Assembly: GCA_004376785.1 (NCBI GenBank)
Contig: SOIY01000277.1
Location: forward strand, 1-12,052
DNA length: 12,052 nucleotides
Direction of reading: 5' to 3'
Origin: Candidatus Stahliibacteriota bacterium
Lineage (GTDB): Bacteria > Hydrothermota > Tepidihabitantia > SM23-42
The notes below the pieces were generated by a model that was given only the letters and a program-made list of their open reading frames with translations, was not told the DNA's origin and made no database searches. Numbering within the stretch: position 1 is the first letter of the stretch; every line of letters starts with the position of its first letter. The position numbers were made by a program, and so were the translations under genes. This document shows positions 6,576 through 12,052 of the stretch, piece after piece.

Positions 6576-6617
6576 TTGCTTTTTGGAACTTGGTTCTTGT
6601 AACTTGGGATTTGTAAT
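6576..6617 (+). repeat. Heptad-periodic tract (TTGNNNN)6
   Basis: TTG recurs at 6576, 6583, 6590, 6597, 6604 and 6611 with exact 7-nt spacing. The four variable bases drift gradually between units (GAAC, GTTC, TAAC, GGAT, TAAT). The tract fills most of the 76-nt spacer between the M23 gene and the phosphorylase gene and ends 5 nt before its ribosome binding site. A weak promoter reading (TTGGTT, 18 nt, TAATAA) can be drawn within it, but is not convincing. Confidence 0.75.
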
Positions 6618-6633
6618 AATTTAAGGAGGTTTA

Positions 6634-7347
6634 ATGCCAATACATTTAAGAGCGAATAAAAGCGATTATGCTTCTACTGTGCTCCTTGTGGGCGATCCAG
6701 GCAGAGCCGAAAATATAAGCAAGGTGTTAAAAAACTCAAAATTGGTAAATAAAAATAGAGGATTGTTAGGCTACACAGGAACATACAAGGATAAACAAAT
6801 TTCTGTGCAGACTACAGGAATGGGATGTCCTTCAACAGCAATTGTTGTTGAAGAACTTATTCAACTTGATGTTAAGAGATTAATACGAATAGGTACGTGT
6901 GGTGGGATTGGTAAAGATATTAAACCACTGGACATTATTGGAGCTGTTGCTGCTTCACCATTTGATGGAACGACACGCACGTATCTAAATAATGAACCGC
7001 ATGCTCCTTTTGCAACATTTGAGATTTTAAAGACGGCATATGATGTTTCAAAGACAATGGGTATTAATGTATATTTTAGTAGTATTGCAAGTGTAGATGT
7101 TTTTTATAATCCATTTTCCGATTATGTGGAGAAATTGAGAGCTAAGGGCATTATTGCAGTAGAGATGGAAACGAGTTTAATCTATTATCTTGCCAATAGA
7201 AGTAACAAACAAGCTGCCACTTTTTTACTTGTTTCAGATATTGTTGGCGGTGGAGAGGAATTCACTAAATACGTGACTGACCAAGATCTGGCAAAAGGCA
7301 TGGACCAGTTAATTAATTACGTATTAGAGGTTTTTTATCATTTATAA
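6634..7347 (+). CDS. Purine nucleoside phosphorylase, family 1 (DeoD/MTAP-like)
   Basis: Family-1 nucleoside phosphorylases cleave nucleosides with phosphate to the free base and (deoxy)ribose-1-phosphate in purine salvage. The 237-aa length matches the hexameric DeoD-type enzymes. Visible active-site elements are His4, the phosphate-binding GDPGR (20-24) and Arg85 in IRIGTCGG, the ribose-binding VEME (176-179), and Ser201-Asp202, corresponding to the catalytic VSD of DeoD. NRGLLGYTG and ASVDVFYNP are also family landmarks. The N-terminal part recalls the archaeal MTA/purine nucleoside phosphorylases, so substrate choice (inosine/guanosine, methylthioadenosine or uridine) is not settled. A strong AAGGAGGT (6623-6630) precedes the ATG. 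It heads a run of five closely spaced genes. Confidence 0.88.
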   Translation: MPIHLRANKSDYASTVLLVGDPGRAENISKVLKNSKLVNKNRGLLGYTGTYKDKQISVQTTGMGCPSTAIVVEELIQLDVKRLIRIGTCGGIGKDIKPLDIIGAVAASPFDGTTRTYLNNEPHAPFATFEILKTAYDVSKTMGINVYFSSIASVDVFYNPFSDYVEKLRAKGIIAVEMETSLIYYLANRSNKQAATFLLVSDIVGGGEEFTKYVTDQDLAKGMDQLINYVLEVFYHL

Positions 7348-7366
7348 TATAAAGGATAGGTAAAAA

Positions 7367-7543
7367 ATGGAAAAATGGCGCTGTTCAATTTGTCAGTACA
7401 TCTATGACCCGAAAATTGGTGATCTTGAATCTGGTATAGAACCAGGATTACCCTTTAATGATTTACCTGAAAGATGGGGATGTCCAGAATGCGGTGCGTC
7501 CAAAGATTTTTTTGAGCGGGTTGATGAACCTCAATATATCTAA
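7367..7543 (+). CDS. Rubredoxin
   Basis: This 58-aa gene reads MEKWRCSICQYIYDPKIGD at its start and has the two iron-binding pairs of rubredoxin: Cys6/Cys9 (CSIC) and Cys39/Cys42 (CPECG). These bind a single Fe in an FeS4 site, and the aromatic core residues are present (Trp4, Tyr11, Tyr13, Trp37, Phe48). It is a cytoplasmic one-electron carrier, typically serving oxygen or superoxide detoxification or other redox enzymes in anaerobes; no partner enzyme is encoded nearby. AAGGA (7352-7356) lies 10 nt before the ATG. It starts 19 nt after the phosphorylase stop and ends 13 nt before the next gene, so it is probably co-transcribed. Confidence 0.96.
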   Translation: MEKWRCSICQYIYDPKIGDLESGIEPGLPFNDLPERWGCPECGASKDFFERVDEPQYI

Positions 7544-7556
7544 CAAAAAATAGTAT

Positions 7557-7994
7557 ATGCTTGCTGAATATTTTGAAAAAAATAGAATCTTATTGAACTT
7601 TAAGGCAAAAGATTTCAAAGAAGCATTAGAAAAGATGCTAATTGTGAGCAGCGAAAAAAAACATTCTCAAATCATAGATACGATAATAAAAAGGGAATCA
7701 CTTATGCCAACTGTATTGGGAAAAGGTGTTGCACTTCCAAGAGTAATTATTGCGAATAAAGAAAAAACTGAGATAATAATTGCAATCAGTCAGAAAGGAA
7801 TTAATTTTAAAGGTTTTGACCTACTTCCTGTGAAAATAATCTTTCTGTATCTTTTTTCAAAAAAGGACGATTATCCGTCAATTTTGGCTCAAAGTTTAAG
7901 ACTCTTGAATGAAGACAGTTTACGGGCTGAACTCCTTAATAGCAAAACACGTGAAGAAATAATAGCAGCCATAAAAGCCTGGGAAGAGGAATGA
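7557..7994 (+). CDS. PTS EIIA type-2-like protein lacking the phospho-acceptor histidine
   Basis: The 145-aa product has the fold pattern of fructose/mannitol-type EIIA (PtsN-like) domains: an N-terminal helix region, KRESLMPTVLGKGVALP, then the IAISQKGINFKGFDLLPVKIIFLYLFS strand-helix, a LAQSLRLL helix and a closing REEIIAAI helix. In active EIIAs the GxALP loop is followed by the phosphorylated His; here it is Arg62. The second conserved His, at the start of the later helix, appears to be Tyr106. It therefore cannot work as an ordinary phosphocarrier and may be a regulatory or ligand-binding relic. No EIIB, EIIC, HPr or EI is present nearby. It starts 13 nt after rubredoxin without a visible ribosome binding site and overlaps the VanZ-like gene by 4 nt. 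Confidence 0.8.
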   Translation: MLAEYFEKNRILLNFKAKDFKEALEKMLIVSSEKKHSQIIDTIIKRESLMPTVLGKGVALPRVIIANKEKTEIIIAISQKGINFKGFDLLPVKIIFLYLFSKKDDYPSILAQSLRLLNEDSLRAELLNSKTREEIIAAIKAWEEE

Positions 7995-8341
7995 AAAATA
8001 ACGTGAGGATAATATTATTAGTATTTTGGATAATTGTTATATTTGTTCTAACAGGCTATCCTTCTTTAAAAACGCCGGAAATCAAAGAATTCCCAGTGGA
8101 TAAATTGTATCATTTTTTCATCTTTTTTATTTTAGGTATCCTTGAATATCGTATTCTAAAAACTTATCTGTTTTTCTTGTTTGGGTGTAGCGTTGTCATA
8201 ATTGCAGAGTTACAACAGCTACTTATACCTGGCAGAAATTTTGAAATACTTGATATGTTTGCAGGAGTCATTGGTTTACTCATTGCTTATATTATTTTTA
8301 AATGGAGGAGTACATTAAAAAATGAAGTATCAAAAACCTAA
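7991..8341 (+). CDS. VanZ-like small membrane protein
   Basis: The 116-aa protein has about four membrane segments (roughly residues 7-23, 38-54, 60-78 and 87-103). It has the VanZ-family landmarks DKLYHFFIFFILG (37-49) and ELQQLLIPGR followed by ILDMFAGVIG, matching the usual E-x-x-Q..PGR...D..aN..G pattern. VanZ itself gives low-level teicoplanin resistance, but most family members are of unknown function, and nothing here points to glycopeptide resistance. It starts at an ATGA overlap with the EIIA-like gene, with a purine-rich GAGG just upstream, and overlaps hisS by 20 nt, so it is part of the same transcript. Confidence 0.8.
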   Translation: MKNNVRIILLVFWIIVIFVLTGYPSLKTPEIKEFPVDKLYHFFIFFILGILEYRILKTYLFFLFGCSVVIIAELQQLLIPGRNFEILDMFAGVIGLLIAYIIFKWRSTLKNEVSKT

Positions 8342-9566
8342 AGGTACAAGAGATATATTTGGTCGAGAATTACAGCGAACTGAAGCCGTATGTAGTACAG
8401 CGCGTCTTTTTTTCGAGCAAAATGGTTTTGAAGAAATAAGAACTCCTACTTTTGAATTTGCACAGCTTTTTGATCGTTCAATCGGTGAAAGAACAGATAT
8501 TATTGAACATGAGATGTACAAGTTTGAAATTAATAAAAAATTATATGCACTTAGACCTGAAGGAACTGCATCGGTATTAAGAGCTTTTATTGAAAACAAG
8601 CTTTCTTTGCCAGCTCGTTTTTTTTATATCTGGTCTATGTACAGGAGAGAAAAACCGCAAAAAGGACGATACCGTGAGTTTTTGCAGATTGGCATTGAGA
8701 TTTTAGGTGAAGATAAACCTTTTTATGATGCTGAGATAATTGACCAGGGGAAGAGATTTCTAAATTTGATAGGAGCAAAGGATTTTACCATTGAGATAAA
8801 TTCGATTGGATGTCCAAAATGCCGTGCCATTTACAAAAACAAATTGAGAGATTATCTTGAGCCCAATTTTAGTAATCTGTGTTCTAATTGCCAGCGAAGA
8901 TTTGAAAGAAATTTTCTGCGAATATTTGACTGCAAAAACAAAACGTGCCAGCAAATTTACACAAAGGCGCCGAAGATTACTGACAACTTATGTGCAGAAT
9001 GTTTAGAGCATTACCTAAGCGTTAAGAAGTTTTTAAACAAATTCGGCATTGATTACACTGAAAATAGAAAATTAGTGCGCGGTCTTGATTACTACACAAG
9101 AACAGTCGTCGAATTTAAACAGCAATCGCTCGGTGCTCAAGATACAATTCTGGCAGGCGGTAGATATGATTTATTAATGAAAGAATTGGGTGGTAGCGAT
9201 GCTCCCAGCACAGGTTGGGCAATGGGTGTGGATAGACTGCTGATTTCCATGCCGGAGAATCTACCAAAAATAGATGAGAAAAAAAGATTCTTCATTGCTA
9301 CGATAGGGGAGAGGTTTATTAATGAAATGATAGAATTAAGAGATTTAATACAGCAGAATAATTTCATTTGTCTAATGGGCAATCCTGAAGATTCAATTAA
9401 GCATCAACTCAAAAAAGCCAATCGTGCTAAGGCAGATTATTCTATTATATACGGCGAGGATGAAGCGAAAAACAAAGTCTGTACAGTAAAGAATATGGAG
9501 ATAGGAGATCAGAAAAAGATCCCTATCAAAGATTTTAAGACGTTCTTAAGAAATACTATAAAGTAA
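8322..9566 (+). CDS. hisS: Histidine--tRNA ligase
   Basis: HisRS charges tRNA-His with histidine using ATP. The 414-aa class II enzyme begins with KPKGTRDI, has motif 2 (YRREKPQKGRYREFLQ, about 107-122), the histidine-binding LVRGLDYYTRT (251-261), AGGRYD (278-283), motif 3 (GWAMGVDRL, 299-307) and a C-terminal anticodon-binding domain (about 325-414). The middle contains four cysteine pairs (164/167, 187/190, 204/209, 224/227), a pattern common in several bacterial HisRS lineages and possibly metal-binding. GGAGGA (8304-8309) lies 12 nt before the ATG, inside the VanZ-like gene. It is the last gene before the terminator. Confidence 0.97.
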   Translation: MKYQKPKGTRDIFGRELQRTEAVCSTARLFFEQNGFEEIRTPTFEFAQLFDRSIGERTDIIEHEMYKFEINKKLYALRPEGTASVLRAFIENKLSLPARFFYIWSMYRREKPQKGRYREFLQIGIEILGEDKPFYDAEIIDQGKRFLNLIGAKDFTIEINSIGCPKCRAIYKNKLRDYLEPNFSNLCSNCQRRFERNFLRIFDCKNKTCQQIYTKAPKITDNLCAECLEHYLSVKKFLNKFGIDYTENRKLVRGLDYYTRTVVEFKQQSLGAQDTILAGGRYDLLMKELGGSDAPSTGWAMGVDRLLISMPENLPKIDEKKRFFIATIGERFINEMIELRDLIQQNNFICLMGNPEDSIKHQLKKANRAKADYSIIYGEDEAKNKVCTVKNMEIGDQKKIPIKDFKTFLRNTIK

Positions 9567-9593
9567 TAATTAAATTTGCGATCTAAGTAAATC

Positions 9594-9620
9594 AGGGGCG
9601 GCAAAAACCGCCCCTTTGTT
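9594..9620 (+). terminator. Rho-independent terminator after hisS
   Basis: AGGGGCGG (9594-9601) pairs with CCGCCCCT (9608-9615) around a 6-nt loop (CAAAAA), followed by TTTGTT-type sequence. It lies 28 nt after the hisS stop. It ends just before the convergent protease stop (9623), so it may also stop transcription from the other side, although the T tract on the minus strand is poor. Confidence 0.88.
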
Positions 9621-9622
9621 AG

Positions 9623-11992
9623 TTATCTTACAACCAGAATTTTCTTGATCTCGTGTAATTCGTCGGTTTTTATTTCAACAAAATATACACCGCTTGTTAA
9701 ATCTATGGATTGCTCAATTCTATGTACACCTTGTGCTAACCTTTTATTAATAATCTCGTGGACAACCCTACCAGTAAGATCAAAAATTCTTCCGTGTACA
9801 TCTGCAGATGAGTTCAAGACTATTTCAAGATTCAGTTTGTCCTTGGTTATCGAATTGAAGAAATTAATCTGTGAACCTGGTGTTATTGTTCTTTCATATT
9901 CTTCAATACCAATCGTGAAACTGATATCTCCGGTTATTGCATATGCAAAAGGTTGTGGACCATAAGGAATACTTTGACCAGTTATGACGATATGCCAGAA
10001 ACCTGTTTCCGGGCTATTAATTCTACAACACTCTTCTACATTATTATCATCCCAGGTCGAAGGATTTGCTACAGACTGCCCTGCACTATATATATTACCA
10101 TGGTAATATGTTCCGCTCGGTGCAAAAAGCTCAACATTAAGGTCATTCACAAGCGTAGGATTTGCATTAGGTGCAGCAGCAGTGTCAGTCCAGGCAACAC
10201 AAACACGAAGTGGAATTGCTGAATTGACATAAAAAGAATCACTAATATAATAGCCAGTCGTAAGACCAAGAGTATCGTCTTTAATTATCAATTTACGGAT
10301 ATCACCAGCAAAATAGAGAACACTGTCAGCATCCAATCTTCCCCAGCCAATATTAAAATCAGGAACAGACCACGAGCCTACGTTTGGATCACATGAAACG
10401 ATTGCCATGGCTCTGAGTAATGCCGCACTCTGATATTTGATAGAATCTGCTGGATCTGCAGCGCCTGTTGGATAGAAGCCTGCAAGAAGATACTGGCGAA
10501 TTAAGCCTATTGCTCCATTTGCGGCTGGCGTTGCCATACTTGTTCCCCAATATCGTATATATCCAGTATAGGTTGAGCCATCAGCTGACCAAAGTCCGGT
10601 ATATGCTGTAACACCGTCACCAGGAGTCATTAAATTCGGTTTAATCCTGTTATCCTGAGTAGGACCACGGCTCGAAAAGGCAGCAATCTGATTTGAATTT
10701 GTACCATTAAGTGTTGCACCCACAGTCAAAATATTCTTTGAAATTCCTGGATTTCTTAATCGCATACTAGAGCTTTCATTACCAGCAGCATAAAGATTAA
10801 GAAAATCACGGTTTGCCCAAACATAGGCATCAGTGCTTGCATCCTGGATCAAGTACGTGCCGCTCGAATTACCCCAGCCCCAGCTTCCTGAATGCTGTAA
10901 GATATTATAACCAAGACCTATGCCTGGATAGATCGTATCATACATTGAAGTTAGATTTGAGGATACAACAAGGCCTGATAAACTTGCAATGTCAACAAAA
11001 TAGATCTTTGCGTGTTTTACCATACCATCGTAATTACTCGAACCAAGAAGTGTATCATTACCTGCAACAGTACAATTCACATGTGTTCCATGATAACCAA
11101 AAGACATATGATCGCTGAATACAGCGCCAGAATACAATTTATAAGCAACAATTTTTCTATGGGTAGGAAATACACCAGGCCCCGTAATTGGGTTAGATGA
11201 ATCATAATACTGTAAATGGTTAGTAATAATGCCGCTATCAGTGGTACTAAGAACAATGCCATCACCAACAATACCTTCATGCCAGATCCTTCTGCCTATT
11301 GAATCAGGTGGAATACTTGACTGTTGCCCGGTCTGCATTACCCATTGGCAGTTATCATTACATAAACTTGGTTCTGACCAGGATTGAATCCATAAAACTC
11401 CAGGAATGTTGGCAATATCACTGACTCGCTCAAGATCAATGAACACATCGATTGTCTTGCATAGGGTGTGATCAATAATTTCATTAATATCAAATCCCAT
11501 TTCCAGTATTTGGGCTGCAATATTCGAAATATCTTCATTAGGAAAAAGTTGAATTGTAACACGCCCAACCCCCCTGGCATTGAATAAATCTTTTTGTAAT
11601 TTATAAGCTGGCTGAAATAGACCAACCCAGTTTACAAAAGATTTAGTTTTAATATCTCTTACCTGTTCATCATTAGCAAAAATAAGAAAAGCATAGTGAG
11701 GAATATATGCGAAGATTTCAATGCCACTACTTTTTAGATCTTCAGTCCAGGTTTGATATATTGGTCCTTTTAATTGAATCATATAATAACCAGCACCATA
11801 ATATCTATCTATTGATAGATTATCTGGAAGGTCTGGTTCTCCATTTCGCGTATCAAAAACAATGCCATTTGAAAATGAAATAATTGTAGCATTGTCATGA
11901 GCAAGGACTTCACATGGTGTTACTACATTAAGTTTGTGTATATCAGCAGCGCCTAAACACGCTACAATCAAAAATAAAGATAACAACTTCAT
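9623..11992 (-). CDS. Secreted subtilisin-like (S8) serine protease with KP-43-type barrel and C-terminal sorting-type domain
   Basis: The 789-aa protein starts with a signal peptide (MKLLSLFLIVACLGAA). A propeptide-like region (about 20-230) precedes the S8 catalytic domain (about 240-520), which has Asp252 (TTDSG), His301 (HGTHV), oxyanion Asn405 (AAGNES) and nucleophile Ser485 (GTSMATP), so it should be active. Residues about 580-695 (VAWTDTAA, LVNDLNVELFAPSG, NNVEECC, PQPFAYAI) match the beta-barrel found after the catalytic domain in KP-43-type subtilases. The last 75-80 residues (HGRIFDLTGRVV, SGVYFVEI, KKILVVR) resemble the Por/T9SS type A sorting or FlgD-like domain, so it is probably exported and surface-attached or released. 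AAGGAGGT lies at 11996-12003. The gene is convergent with hisS. Confidence 0.93.
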   Translation of the reverse strand: MKLLSLFLIVACLGAADIHKLNVVTPCEVLAHDNATIISFSNGIVFDTRNGEPDLPDNLSIDRYYGAGYYMIQLKGPIYQTWTEDLKSSGIEIFAYIPHYAFLIFANDEQVRDIKTKSFVNWVGLFQPAYKLQKDLFNARGVGRVTIQLFPNEDISNIAAQILEMGFDINEIIDHTLCKTIDVFIDLERVSDIANIPGVLWIQSWSEPSLCNDNCQWVMQTGQQSSIPPDSIGRRIWHEGIVGDGIVLSTTDSGIITNHLQYYDSSNPITGPGVFPTHRKIVAYKLYSGAVFSDHMSFGYHGTHVNCTVAGNDTLLGSSNYDGMVKHAKIYFVDIASLSGLVVSSNLTSMYDTIYPGIGLGYNILQHSGSWGWGNSSGTYLIQDASTDAYVWANRDFLNLYAAGNESSSMRLRNPGISKNILTVGATLNGTNSNQIAAFSSRGPTQDNRIKPNLMTPGDGVTAYTGLWSADGSTYTGYIRYWGTSMATPAANGAIGLIRQYLLAGFYPTGAADPADSIKYQSAALLRAMAIVSCDPNVGSWSVPDFNIGWGRLDADSVLYFAGDIRKLIIKDDTLGLTTGYYISDSFYVNSAIPLRVCVAWTDTAAAPNANPTLVNDLNVELFAPSGTYYHGNIYSAGQSVANPSTWDDNNVEECCRINSPETGFWHIVITGQSIPYGPQPFAYAITGDISFTIGIEEYERTITPGSQINFFNSITKDKLNLEIVLNSSADVHGRIFDLTGRVVHEIINKRLAQGVHRIEQSIDLTSGVYFVEIKTDELHEIKKILVVR

Positions 11993-11995
11993 TAT

Positions 11996-12052
11996 ACCTC
12001 CTTTTTATATGGTTTAATTATTATCAAAAGCAAGTTTACTTAGAATTTACGT
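11996..12052 (-). promoter_or_regulatory. 5' region of the protease gene: ribosome binding site and possible promoter
   Basis: On the minus strand a full AAGGAGGT (12003-11996) lies 3 nt before the ATG, the same layout as at the phosphorylase gene. Further upstream TGATAATAA (12026-12018) could be an extended -10, but no good -35 is visible before the window ends. Unlike the two + strand promoters, this is an ordinary leadered start. Confidence 0.45.

Noticed and set aside
7343..7348. TATAAT as a separate promoter for rubredoxin
   Set aside because: It overlaps the stop codon of the preceding gene and has no acceptable -35 at 16-18 nt; probably chance in AT-rich DNA.
9645..11200. Plus-strand open frames opposite the protease gene
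   Set aside because: They are antisense shadows of a gene with an intact catalytic triad, signal peptide and ribosome binding site.

Overview
The window is AT-rich, densely coding bacterial DNA from a diderm. YidC carries the large periplasmic domain typical of Gram-negatives, and there is a lipoprotein LytM peptidase and a secreted subtilase ending in a Por/T9SS-like C-terminal domain. Rubredoxin suggests an anaerobic or microaerobic life. A lineage in or near the FCB group, such as candidate phylum WOR-3/Stahlbacteria, would fit, but this is inference from gene content and not a phylogenetic placement.

Region 1 (about 18-4295, + strand) is the classic rpmH-rnpA-yidD-yidC-jag-mnmE cluster: ribosomal protein L34, RNase P protein, the membrane-insertion pair YidD/YidC, the KH RNA-binding protein Jag/KhpB and the tRNA-modifying GTPase MnmE. 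From rnpA to mnmE every neighbouring pair overlaps by 4 to 14 nt. A strong promoter lies directly on the rpmH start codon. The rnpA frame stays open through all of rpmH, in the register and with the 4-nt offset known from the overlapping Thermus genes.

Region 2 (4296-6557, + strand) starts with a 137-nt spacer holding two heptad-periodic tracts and a second promoter with the same spacing as the first, again placed directly on a start codon. It drives a 301-aa Lrp/AsnC-type winged-helix protein, followed by a lipoprotein M23 (LytM) endopeptidase acting on the cell wall.

Region 3 (6558-9615, + strand) begins with another heptad-periodic spacer, (TTGNNNN)6. It continues as a tight five-gene run: a family-1 purine nucleoside phosphorylase, rubredoxin (58 aa), an EIIA-like PTS domain whose phospho-acceptor His is Arg, a small VanZ-like membrane protein, and histidyl-tRNA synthetase. 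A GC-rich hairpin terminator closes the run.

Region 4 (9623-12052, - strand) is a convergent 789-aa exported subtilisin-like protease with a KP-43-type beta-barrel and a C-terminal sorting-type domain. No tRNA, rRNA, CRISPR array, insertion sequence or replication origin was recognised. No gene-free stretch exceeds 300 nt.
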